Assembly: GCA_029531795.1 (NCBI GenBank)
Contig: JAPEIS010000017.1
Span: 558,001-622,000, forward strand
Length of the DNA: 64,000 nucleotides
Direction of reading: 5' to 3'
Source of the DNA: Sclerotinia nivalis
Lineage: Eukaryota; Ascomycota; Leotiomycetes; Helotiales; Sclerotiniaceae
Shown piece after piece: positions 49,401-59,539 of the stretch (within the stretch, counting starts at the first letter, position 1; each line of letters begins with the position of its first letter). Under the pieces are notes generated by a model. The model worked only from the letters and a program-made list of their open reading frames with translations, was not told where the DNA came from and made no database searches. The translations under genes and the position numbers were made by a program.

Positions 49401-49645
49401 GTCGAGGGTTTTGGGCGTCTCGAGTGAGGGGTGTACAAGATACCGGCCTCAGCTAGAAGAAAAGATCAGCTACAGATCTTTGGTACTTTTAGCAATGATC
49501 GAACCTCATCTTCCGGGAATGCAATATCCATATAATTGTCAAATCCATGATAGAACATTTCTACCGTTTCCTTCCGCAACTCCGCAATGCGCGCCGGTGT
49601 CATTGCGTTGACTAGAGCCAGACATATTGTGAAAAGGAGTAACAT
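46423..49645 (-). CDS. EDEM-type GH47 alpha-mannosidase-like protein with PA domain
   Basis: Exons 49645-49505 and 49452-46423 give 1056 residues. The 52-nt intron has an unusual GTTCGA donor and a TTCTAG acceptor. The join PEDE|LRPVSC restores the EDEM block that begins MFYHGFDNYMDIAFP. The start at 49645 places a signal peptide (LLLFTICLALVNA) at the N-terminus; an in-frame Met at 49732 would add 29 residues. Proteins of this class (Htm1/Mnl1, EDEM1-3) trim mannose from misfolded glycoproteins in the ER lumen to mark them for ERAD. GH47 features include LLSAHEFAAG with a candidate catalytic Glu at about residue 159, APEITETCSAGAGSLVLEF, the block GGLGWWPGRPEFIESNYHLY and the calcium-site TTEGHP. 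A protease-associated domain follows near the C-terminus (HHVIIMKRGGCTFSEKLSNI), as in EDEM3. No KDEL-type tail was seen. Confidence 0.93.
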
Positions 49646-50731
49646 GGAGCATCTTGAGGTGAAGATGGAGATCGAATGACTGCTGGAAGGGGAGCCCAGC
49701 CAACAACCTGTCAGGCATCGCAGTGGCATCACCGATGCTTATTTATGGAAGAAGGCATGTGAGCTTGACGAGAATACCAATTCACAAATACTGCGAATAA
49801 TTTTTGGAGTCCAAAAATTGAACTCGGAAAATGACAATACGAATAATCCAAACAAAAGGTGATAGAAATTATGTGTATCTATCTTTTTTTATATATATAT
49901 TTTTAAGAAGAAGAAGAGAAGGGAGGGGGATAGCTCAAAGAATAATAATGATCTAATGATGGATCTAACAGTTGATTAATGATCTGGCTAAAACTCTCCT
50001 AATTCCGTGTTTGGGGCTCCCCTCAAAGTATAAGGATATGGTCAGAACAGCAAAGACACAGACAATGGCCATATATTTATATCGTATTTCAAATCAGATG
50101 AAGTATGAAATGATATAAGTGCCTCATAAAATTCAAATTCAAAATCAAAATCAAAATCAAAATGAGCATCAAAGCCATTGCGTTTTTATCATAGGTACCT
50201 ACCTATAAGAACGAATAACATAGTAATTAGATAGAATAAGTTTTATGTTGTCTTTTTATTGTCATTTAATTGATTTCCAGAAGGTTTTGATTTCCGCCTC
50301 TCGGTGCTCTTCCAAAGGCCACACCACAGGCCCTACTAGCCACAACCAACCGAACACTGCATCGCCCCATCACCCCATCACCCCATTCCCCATCACCACA
50401 TCACCAACCACGTTTTCTTCTAATCCTGATTATCTCTCAATCACCACGACCGTAACTCTCCAAGAAAGAAAAGTACAAATCATTTGGGTATCAACCAATA
50501 ACTTAATAGGCAACACCAATCCCACCAATCCCACCATGTCGCATATCCTGTCTATCATAGAAAAAAAGCCAGCTCTCAAAAATGAAACCAGGATTTAATG
50601 CAATCATTCCCACATCGCCCGCGTCCGATATCGTGTCTTTTTCTCTCACACGAACCTCTCCAAGGCCCTAGAATTTCTATCCTCACCCTCACGGGAAAAG
50701 CCTAAAAGTGTTTTCCACAAGCTCCTCCTGT
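49646..50731. other. Intergenic, EDEM-like promoter
   Basis: Promoter of the leftward EDEM-like gene and the 3' region of the leftward Cys-rich gene. It includes an AAAATC microsatellite. No other gene was recognised. Confidence 0.5.
50131..50164. repeat. Hexanucleotide repeat AAAATC
   Basis: Two ATTCAA-type units are followed by about four AAAATC units in noncoding sequence. Confidence 0.8.
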
Positions 50732-51201
50732 TCATACACACCATGAAGGGTAGTATGGATATGGCATCGAATATGGCATCGAATATGGCATCGAATATGT
50801 CGGATATGTTGGATATGTCTGTATAGGACTAGGACATCGAGAAGCGTAATCATACATGAAAGCTTCCTCATTTTGATAATCGGTATACTCTTGTTCGGGT
50901 CGCTAGCAAAATCTCAAAGTCAGCATTATCTCAAATATAAGTCTTGGTAGCAACAGTATTGCTATTCCAAGTCCATCACTTCAATTCAAGTAGGCGGTTT
51001 GGAAGTTCCACTTACAATGGGACAATCCATGTGAGCAAAACTAGTTTGCTTCCTTGGTAGAGATATACTGAAATCTCCACATCGTCTGTGGCTGATTATC
51101 TTCTTGTGACTTCTCTGCCATCTCTTGAGCCTCGAACAGATGTAAACGCTAGTGCTTGATTCGTTGCAGCCAGTACAACGAACTTCTTGCTCTACACACA
51201 T
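50732..51201 (-). CDS. Small Cys-rich protein A with Tyr/Pro/Met repeat tail
   Basis: Exons 51201-51016 and 50902-50732 give 118 residues. The 113-nt intron has a GTAAGT donor, a CTGAC branch site and a GCTAG acceptor, and phase 0 is kept. There is no signal peptide. Cysteines lie at 2, 9, 12, 22, 41 and 60, starting MCVEQEVRCTGC; CxxC and CR/HxxC spacing suggests zinc binding. After the intron the chain is acidic and Tyr-rich and contains TYPTYPTYSMPYSMPYSMPY, encoded by a 12-bp tandem repeat, and ends PSWCV. It is clearly related to the protein encoded at 52778-53008 on the opposite strand (MC-x6-C-x2-C-x9-C-x17/18-C). Function unknown. I recognise no named family beyond similar small fungal Cys-rich proteins. 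Confidence 0.72.
50759..50798 (-). repeat. 12-bp coding repeat in Cys-rich protein A
   Basis: Three copies of a 12-bp unit (CATATTCGATGC on the coding strand) encode repeated YSMP. Copy changes would stay in frame. Confidence 0.8.
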
Positions 51202-52777
51202 CTTGTTCTAATGGAAGATGTCGAAGAGGATTCAATTATTTGAGAGATTGATCCAAAGAGGCCGTTCGATCGTTTGGGAGCAATTGCTGCACTTGTTGAG
51301 TAACCGTTAGGAATTCATGGTTTGCAAGAGTAGGTGATTGTCCGGATTTCAAAAGTTTGAAACCGAAGTGATTAAACCTCTATCTTTATTTCCATGGCTA
51401 CATGACGGATTTTCCATACCAATTGTTGATATCGTATGAAATTTATACACGTATCGTTCATGAACCAAGTCGTGCATTTTGACTCCTGCGCAACAACGCA
51501 TAGAAGATGACCAGGCATCTTAATGGCGGCCACGGTTCCACCCCACCCTCGATTTCGATCGGCTAATTGTTATTCAACTGAACTATCACACGGCTCAATG
51601 GAACCTGATAAAGAACATCAAATAGGCTCGACTTTTACTCTACCCGTAACTTCCATCCATAAAATGTATTGGTCCACGAGAAGGATCTGGTAGTGGTTGC
51701 TTCCTAGTGTCGGACGAACACATGGAGTAACAAAGCTACCCGTAATAGTATAACCGGGCTCGTCTCCAGGAAATAAACCATTTCGATATCCCCACCAATA
51801 GCTCTCGTGCTCCAGCGGTGATAATGATTCAAGGTTGAGAATTCATTGGGGAAAGACATATAACTGTATCCGCATGAATACCACTTTATTATTGTAATAG
51901 GGGTTCATAGTGAGGTATCTGTCATTGTTGAACATGAGGTGATTCATAATGTACATTTACATTCGCAAAACACGTTCATCTACATCTCATATTTTCAGTT
52001 TCTTCTACTGTTATATCATTGAGTCATATGATATTTAGCAAGTTTCGAGGAATAATAGACGATGCATGAATGGACTCTCTAGTTGTTGCTTGCCATCGAT
52101 GCCGCTGGCCTTCAGTCATCGCCCTACTTCAGCAATATTAAAAGAGTATCTCATGATTCTTCAAAATTGAGGGTGACTGTATAGCGCCTGAAGTCCTCTC
52201 CGCAGCCCGCTTTTCCCACAGCTGGATATATTTTTGATTTAGCTTTCCTACTATAGTATTTCGTGATATCTCGTGAATATGACAATGAATTGTGATGCCT
52301 GGGTCATAGTTAGTCACAGACCCAGACTCACATGGAGAGAAGCGAGGTAGAGAATGAAGTGGTTATGGATGGGGAATTGATGCACTTCTTCATAATCCAT
52401 CAAAGGTTGGGTATTTCACGGTAAGATGGCTTGGCTCCGATGGATTTTGACTGTTCGCTACAGGGCAATGCGTGGCATTTTAAAAAGCGGTATATTCTGT
52501 GATTTTTACATCTTTTCCTTCTTTAACAAAAAACGGGTTGTTGACGCGAAGTTTGAGTAATTAAGTCTGCATTGTGATTCAAAAAGCTTTTCTTATAATT
52601 TGATGATTTGCAAGGACGGGCGGAGTGTTCAAAGAGAGAAGTTTCGCTCCAACCTTGATATCTCTTCCCTAGTAACCACTTCAAGCATACCTACATCTAT
52701 CCATCTAGAAACACAGACACAATACACCATACGCACAAACCATTCTACAGCATCTCACGCTACCGACCCATCCCAAA
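51202..52777. promoter_or_regulatory. Divergent promoter region of the Cys-rich pair
   Basis: The 1.6 kb between the two start codons contains no credible gene. It must carry both promoters. The pyrimidine-rich leader just before 52778 fits a fungal transcription start. Confidence 0.5.
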
Positions 52778-53008
52778 ATGTGCAAAGAAACACAAGTTAC
52801 CTGCAACTCCTGCTCCTCAGCCTTCACCGTAATCAACACCTGCTCTCGCTACAGAAATGAATCCGCGATCGGAACCGGCAGCTCACATCGAGAATGCACA
52901 GATTTCAAAGAGGATGAGGATACCGTGTTTGTAGATGAGACGGATGAAAAATATCATGAGTGCGAGAGAGCCTATGGAATACCAATGTTTATTTTTACTG
53001 CAGGTTGA
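52778..53008 (+). CDS. Small Cys-rich protein B
   Basis: Frame of 76 residues beginning MCKETQVTCNSCSSAFTVIN. Cysteines at 2, 9, 12, 22 and 40 align with those of protein A, and the sixth (HEC, near residue 66) corresponds to HMDC of A. SHREC/SHRRC and TDF/GDF are further shared points. There is no signal peptide; the middle is acidic (FKEDEDTVFVDETDE). The frame ends at TGA after FIFTAG. A spliced extension like that of protein A is possible but I found no clear second exon, because an AG-rich 8-bp repeat follows. Head-to-head orientation and similarity suggest an old inverted duplication. Function unknown; zinc binding is inferred from the CxxC pattern. Confidence 0.62.
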   Translation: MCKETQVTCNSCSSAFTVINTCSRYRNESAIGTGSSHRECTDFKEDEDTVFVDETDEKYHECERAYGIPMFIFTAG

Positions 53009-54150
53009 ATATGAACTGTATGGGAGGGCAGAGGAGGGTAGTGGAAAGTGAAAGGGCGAGGAAGAGGGAGAGAGGGAGAGAGGGAGAGAGGGAGAGAGGG
53101 AGAGAGGGAGAGAGGGAGAGAGGGAGATTTTGATGATTTTTTGTGATGATGGAATAAAAGTTTAAGAATTGAAATGGGCAGCACGACTATACAAGTAACA
53201 CGAATTAGTAAGACATAATCGAATGCATTTTGGAAACGCAAGAAGAAATTTGTGTCTGAATGGAACTACTAGTGATTGTGGTTGGCTTGACAGGGATGTT
53301 CTGTTTTTTGACACCTTGAGGTCATAGATTGTTGGGAAATACCTAGTAGGCACATAACTATGCTTTCTATATAATAATATGAATATATATTTTATGGTGA
53401 TGTTGATGTTGATGATATAATACCACACTGCTTGCACCCAAGATTCCATACTTTGCGCACTAAGAGAAACACCCTAAGATGTACGTATACTGCGCAGCGC
53501 TTACTTGAAAGCTGTCTGGTGCGTGCTATAAGGGATATCGGTATATTCTATTATTCAACTTCAGTACAATACTTGGGGCGGAGTATCGATGAGTTGCACA
53601 TGTGGTTTTCAGGAGGGGCGGACCGAGAATTGAAGCTCATGGGAATGGGAATGGAAACTCACTCATTGGGACCATTATAAAACGATGATGAGGAATACAG
53701 GGTTTCTTTCCAATGGTGAGCACAGATTCGAGATTCAAAGTATATTATGGACAAAGTAACACCACATGAAATGCGAATCACAATGGGCCACAAACCTCAA
53801 ATACATTCTTGTGCCCGATTTCAGAGTTCAGATATTGGAAAGTATCATGAGGCATCTAAGCTCATGATATTTAAAGTGAGTATATGGTTAAGTATTTGAA
53901 ATAGCAAGACAAAAAGGCAAGAGAAAAAGAGGGTATCATCTCACATCCTACATCCCACGTTGAAAATCCATCGAAAACCCACCCAAAAATCCCACTCCGA
54001 TATGCACTATTAATGAAAGAAATGCCATGCCATCCATGGCTTTCTGCAGTAATCCCCTTCATCGGCCCATGCAGAATTAAAAAGTACAAGTAATCTTACA
54101 GCCCTTCTCAAAAAAAAAGAAAGATGGGAAATAGAAATATCGAGAATTGT
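53009..54150. other. Intergenic with purine microsatellite
   Basis: It includes an AGAGAGGG repeat array and a (GATGTT)n-like stretch near 53395. Short frames only. Confidence 0.5.
53064..53127. repeat. 8-bp tandem repeat AGAGAGGG
   Basis: About eight uninterrupted copies of an octanucleotide purine repeat, about 55 bp after the stop codon of Cys-rich gene B. Confidence 0.9.
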
Positions 54151-54960
54151 TTAAGCAGAGGGTACCATAACCTCTATTCTACCACTCCTGTGCCAGACCG
54201 CCAATAATGCACCACAGTGTCCGCATTTATGTTCGACGTCTTTGAGGCCGGACACAAGGTAGGGTATGCATCCAAGACAGGTAACTGCACAACAGAGGAT
54301 TGCGATGAGACTGGGATGGGTTAGTATATATTATATGAACAACGTACAAATGGAGATGAGAACTGGAGATACATACTGTGTAGTCATTCCACTGTGATGT
54401 TCAACTGAAGTTACCTCTCTTACGCCGCAAACAGGACAGTCCACGGGACTAGGTCCGACTTGAAGGGAACGGATAGGCATAGCAGTTGCGTAGTTATTTT
54501 TTCCTTGGTTGATATTTGCTTGGGGCGGAGCTTGAGATGTATATTGACCTTGAGGAGGATATTGTTCTTGACCCGGTGGAGCTTGGTATTGATCTTGAGG
54601 AGGTGGTGTTTGATATTGACCTTGAAGAGGAGGTGCTTGTTGAATCTTCTCATTCGTGAAACCCTCTTGCTGAGGTGGGATTTCTTGCGATGCCATTGTG
54701 TATTGATTATGACCGACGACTTCGATACCTTGATAAGCTTCTGCTTTGAAATTTTCTTGGGGTTGTTGTGATTGTGGAGGTAAATCAGGATGAGGTTGTT
54801 GAATATTTGAAGTGGAAGTGTTGGTGATGCCAGTTATTTGTGGAGAAATATACGCCGAATTATGACTGGTTGAGCCAATGACTTGAGGAGAAACAGTACC
54901 GCTGAGAGGTGAAACTGCTTCATGATAGGGTGCTGTAGTTGTATTATTATATCCGGACAT
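54151..54960 (-). CDS. LITAF-domain membrane-associated protein
   Basis: Exons 54960-54377 and 54310-54151 give 247 residues; the 66-nt intron has a GTATGT donor and a CCCAG acceptor. The N-terminal 165 residues are disordered and rich in Gln, Pro, Tyr and Asn (QYQTPPPQDQYQAPPGQEQY). The C-terminal LITAF domain has the first zinc knuckle CPVC (VDCPVCGVREVTSVEHH), a hydrophobic membrane-dipping helix LIAILCCAVTCLGCIPYLV, and the second knuckle HKCGHCGALLAVW. LITAF-type proteins sit as monotopic proteins on the cytosolic face of late endosomes and the plasma membrane, and Pro-rich arms recruit ESCRT or WW proteins. Splicing inside the domain restores both zinc half-sites, which supports the model. 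The exact role in fungi is not known to me. Confidence 0.9.
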
Positions 54961-55548
54961 TGTCTAATTTTGTGTGGGTAAAAATTGAGCTTAAAAAGAG
55001 TTGAAAGAAGAACTCAAAGAGCAATGGAAGGTATGGAATGTGTGGAATGTGTGAAATGTGTGGAATGTATGATGTATGGAGTTATGAACTACCGCTAGTT
55101 CTATGTTTCTTTCAGCGAGGGCTCCCCACGAGAACTTGATGTTGTTTTATCACTTGTGAACCTCGGAATGTACAAAAGTATTTCAAGCTTTCTTCCGAGA
55201 CCTCTTAATCTCTGAGTGTGGGTTTGTTTGATAATGACTTGTGGTTTGGAAATGATGCTCGTGTAGTTTATGTCATGAATGTTTAATGATGGGTTTTTTA
55301 TTCGAGTAAGAGAGTAAGATTCGAGGATGTATACGGAGAGGAGGACCTAGTAGGTACCTAATCTTATTCATACCAACAGACAATCATTTCGGAAGAGAAG
55401 AAGAATAAAATCTCTTAGGACCTTTTAGGACTAGGGAAGTAAGACGTCTAATTAAAGAGAAAGAGTGTAACGGAGTATGTTACCATGACCGTTTCCGTTG
55501 CCATAACCGTTTGCGATAACCATTAGGTACCTTTATCTTTACCTTTAC

Positions 55549-55584
55549 CTATTCCTATACCTATTCCTATACCTATTCCTATAC
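55549..55584. repeat. 12-bp tandem repeat CTATTCCTATAC
   Basis: Three exact copies in the presumed LITAF upstream region. Confidence 0.9.
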
Positions 55585-55757
55585 CTACCTGTACTTATAC
55601 CTTAATGCTTTATATTGAAGTGGCACAGCAGTGACAGTGACAGCATAAAAAGAGGCCCGGGGAGATATATTCTACTAATTTTAGATTAATCACTTACTTT
55701 ATTGGAAATTAAAAGGAAGAAATTGATCACCAAAACTCGAACATTTTGATGGCACGG

Positions 55758-55793
55758 GTGGCTTGAGTGGCTCGAGTGGCTTGAGTGGCTTGA
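55758..55793. repeat. 9-bp tandem repeat GTGGCTTGA
   Basis: Four copies, one with a single change (GTGGCTCGA), in noncoding sequence. Confidence 0.9.
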
Positions 55794-57185
55794 CCATTGC
55801 CGTCTTGGCCGAGAGATAATTCTTCAAACATTCTTGATGTGTTCAGTCGTCGAAGCATCCGGATCCCGTTCCTTAAATAAATACCTCAGTTGTCCCTGGT
55901 CTGATAACTATTGATTTACTACCTCAATTCTACATTACATCACATCATACCCATTGTCGATGCACAAATGATATTTCGGCATCCGTACCACTTTCTGTTG
56001 ATTAGTAGTTGTTGCCTCAAAATTGCGTTGGCTTTGAAGCCTGAGAAGGTTTACCATTCTTGTTCAATCTGGAGATCCTCCGAGGAATATACAGACAAGG
56101 CTCTTAGTAGAGTCTCTTCTGAAAAATCAATCGGGCCCGATATATTTTTTGTTGAGTTGCTCGTGATATTAATCCTACCCTTGGGCAGTATCAGAATATA
56201 TGCATGTCGAATAATATTCGACTGGAGATATCAGTTTGTTGAAGCTTCATTCCCTCAAGAATAATGACGCGCGGCAATCCGATAGTCGTCCTACAGGAAA
56301 TAGTGTTCCTGGTGATTCTCCGGCTATACATCGCAAACCAGTTTTCACGGTGGTCCGTTGGGGTTTTCAGGCTGCTCTGTCGGTCTACCACTGCAAATGG
56401 TTAATGCGGAGGTGAAAATGTCTCTCTTAGACAGTCTGCGGAATCTGGAGATCTCAGGGACAAAGCTTAACAAGATTATACTTATCAAATCATGGATTTT
56501 GATTGGAGTCTGGGTTTGTGGATAAATTCATATTCTTATCGGTGAGATTTTGCCGTCTTTTATTGTTTCAGGTTTATGCGTCGTCCGAAGGTTATTTCGG
56601 ACGGATTGCCTCAGCTTAGTGAGATCAGCGATGCCACTGGTCGGCCTTTCCCCTGGAGTTTAAAGATTATCCCGCATACAAACATTTTATGTACGTGAAT
56701 CGCGATTGGATGAACATATCGTGGGGGTGATGTTGGAGTGGGAGAAAAAAATGCTGAAACCTGGATGTAAGTAAGCTGCAAGGACTAGCGATACGGCAAA
56801 CACCATCATGGCAGGTAAGAATTGTCCGGAGAAAAATGAATTCGGTAAGTAGATGAGTACTTTATCTAGAATGATAAGGGGCTCTTCATCAGACTGTTTC
56901 GAAGCTCCGGCATTCAGAATCATATAAAAGTTATTCAATCCTCCTGGCACTGGTTGTATACATCTTCGATTCGAAATTTTGGCAGCAAAAAAGCCCATTG
57001 TTCGCTTGTTTAATTTATATTTGTGCTCAATTTATATCTGCAGGTAAGGAGATTCATTCTTACTCTATTCTCACTTTGACATTTACTAATACTGCCCAGT
57101 CACTGTACTGCTACCAAATTTTGCATTCATATCACCTAGACATTCGCATCGCGCATCCTGAATCTTCACATACCCAAAGCTCACA

Positions 57186-57521
57186 ATGAAAATTCAACTC
57201 GTCACCCTCACTTCCCTCCTAGCGCTCGCCATAGCCTTTCCAACCACCAAGACCCGAGCAAGCCTTATACAAGGGTACGAGAAAGGCGATCTTGGCAAAT
57301 CCTGCAAGGCCGGCTTCATTAGGGGCGTTGCAGCAATCGGTGTCTGTACTTCTACTATCATAAATGTCGAAAATGGCTTATTTGCCTGTTCTGTTGCGAC
57401 AAGTTCTACGGCGACTTCTCCTGTACCATCTCACTCGGTCTACGGTGATTTGGTGACGGATAAGGGAAAGTACTTGGAGGACTTGAGGATGATTGTTGAG
57501 AGGGCTATTCCAGTATTTTGA
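57186..57521 (+). CDS. Small secreted protein, candidate effector-like
   Basis: Frame of 111 residues. The N-terminus MKIQLVTLTSLLALAIA is a clear signal peptide with a likely cut before FPTT. The mature part of about 94 residues has three cysteines (positions 40, 54, 68), a short hydrophobic region around VAAIGVCTSTIINVENG, and a helical C-terminus (YLEDLRMIVERAIPVF). There is no dibasic processing site and no GPI signal. The pyrimidine-rich leader ending TCACA directly before the ATG looks like a genuine fungal start context. Size and signal peptide fit small secreted proteins or effectors, but no family was recognised and an odd cysteine number is atypical for disulfide-rich effectors. Confidence 0.65.
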   Translation: MKIQLVTLTSLLALAIAFPTTKTRASLIQGYEKGDLGKSCKAGFIRGVAAIGVCTSTIINVENGLFACSVATSSTATSPVPSHSVYGDLVTDKGKYLEDLRMIVERAIPVF

Positions 57522-58431
57522 GACAGGATGGGGTAGGAGCCGTTGGATTGCGATAGGGAAAAGGAAGGAAAAGGAAGAGATCGGAACATGGTTGGCTCAT
57601 CTTGATGAGATTCTTTTACTCCTTACGCTCTTTAACCAAAGTTATCTCTTCAGTTGGTGGGAGGGGTGGTATACATGCTAGGATATGAAGGAATACAAAC
57701 CGCTATGAACGGGTTCCAAGCCATCATTTGATCATGAAGAAAATTCGATCATGGCACGATTATCTAGCTCGATCGCCTTTCCATCCTCCAGTGTTTCTTT
57801 GTTTACGATGATGGTATGGTTCTTTAGCCACATATATGCAGGCTTAGATTTAGATTATCAATACATTGAATTGTTTTTCACAGACGTGCGCTTCAGTTGT
57901 TAGGAAATTGTCATACCGAGGTATTCATTTTGCTCAGTCTTTGCTGATGTGAAAGATTTTATACTTTAACTCTGTCCATTAAGGGTCACGAAGGTCCGTG
58001 AAAGTTAGAGTGCTATCCGTGTCATTAACCACCTAACAGATGTGTCATCTCTCTTCTCTGGTCTCGGTCAGGTAACATAGTCCAGGGAACCACTTGTATT
58101 TAGCACCTCAAGATGCTGTCTTCGTCTCTGTTTCCGTCCTTCTTCTCTTCTCAGAGCCACTGTGATTTCGAAATGTCTGTTTTATATCTGCCTCTAACCA
58201 CGTGCTATCCCGTGATCTTTTCCGCGATCCACACGGCAGTAGCCGACGAGCTAATGCTGTCGAACACCGACCACCCACATTTCTCCATCTTCATCAAAAG
58301 CTCCGCACTATGCGGGGCAGGCTACTTGTTGTATCATATTGATTGAGCTTAAAACAGCATTTTCAGATACCAACAAGACTCCACGCAATAAGCTTTCTTG
58401 CACATCAACGTTAACACATTCACGAAACAAA
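57522..58431. other. Intergenic, promoter of the SDR gene
   Basis: 3' region of the secreted-protein gene and promoter of the dehydrogenase gene. Nothing else was recognised. Confidence 0.5.
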
Positions 58432-59300
58432 ATGGCTGATAACAATCTGGTAGATCGACTTGCCCTGATCACAGGTGCCTCTGGAGGGTAAAAAATACTG
58501 TCCCAACTCTCGAAACCCCAATAACAAGACAACAGAATAGGATCAGCTTGTGCTCGTGCATTTGCAGCAGAAGGCGTTCACCTCGCACTCACATATTCCA
58601 CCTCCAAAGATGCAATTGATAACCTCCTGAATGAATTACGTCATACATCGTGTGGGAAAGATCTTCGCATCTCAATTCATCAAGTCGATATGGGGTCCCC
58701 GGCACAGATATCTGGTCTCTTTCAAGAAATTAAACGTGATCATGACGGACGAACTGTAGATATCTTAGTATCAAACGCGGGATATGGTAAGAGAATAGTT
58801 GACATATCTGATATTCCGTTAGAGGAATTCGAATATACGCTTAACATCAACTTGAGAGCATCGTTCTTGTTGGTTAAAGGTGTTGTCGAAGGAATGAAGG
58901 CACAGAAGTGGGGGAGAATTATATTCATCTCGAGTATAGCTGCCTATGGAGCTGGGATCAATGGCTGTCGTACGACCTCCTTTTGAATTCTTCCGTCGGC
59001 TGCTTAACTGACACGTGCATAGATTATGCTGCATCAAAAGGTGGCCTCACGTCGATGATGAAGAATTTATCACTTCATCTTGCTGAGTATAAGATTACGG
59101 TCAATGATGTTGCTCCAGCGATGATTGGCAATACAGGCATGATTCCAAACGCCGATGTTGCCCCTGGATTACTTGACACGATTCCGCTGCATCGGCTGGG
59201 CACTCCGGAAGAATGTTCGAATGCAGTTATGATGTTTGCCAAGACTGGATATGCAACTGGTCAGAGTTTGTTACTCGCAGGAGGATTGAATCACAAGTAG
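58432..59300 (+). CDS. Short-chain dehydrogenase/reductase (classical SDR)
   Basis: Exons 58432-58487, 58536-58969 and 59023-59300 give 255 residues, the usual length for classical SDRs. Introns are 48 nt (GTAAAA donor) and 53 nt (GTACGA donor); both joins restore motifs. The nucleotide site TGASGGIG is split by intron 1, and the active site is split by intron 2: FISSIAAYGAGINGC|HYAASKGG, with catalytic Ser, Tyr and Lys (YxxxK) all present. NAG (SNAGYG) and the Asn of the tetrad (NINLRASF) are intact. The end (GQSLLLAGGLNH) fits FabG-like reductases. It is an NAD(P)-dependent oxidoreductase of unknown substrate, probably cytosolic. The broken M20 amidohydrolase follows 240 bp downstream on the same strand. 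Confidence 0.92.
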
Positions 59301-59539
59301 ACACTTTCGTATTATGTGTGAGAGATAGTGATGAGGGCCGGCACAATCATGTATTGGGATGCATATGACGAATAAATTCACATTAGTTAGCGAATATACT
59401 TTATATTCCTTCATAAGCCAATCATGGTGATAATTGTCCGCTTACAGGTTTTTACATGTACAACATGCGCAACATGTTCCATTATCTTTAAGAAGAGCTC
59501 GACGCGTAGTCCTTGATAGTGTTATTTACTGCAGAGAGG

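Larger units (their letters stand above)
54961..57185. other. Intergenic, LITAF promoter
   Basis: Promoter of the leftward LITAF gene, with two short tandem repeats. Frames of about 100-117 codons at 55.9-57.0 kb show no motif and are not called. Confidence 0.45.

Noticed and set aside
56687..56998. Minus-strand frame of 103 codons with one hydrophobic segment
   Set aside because: No start context, splice support or family. A single hydrophobic run in AT-rich sequence is expected by chance.
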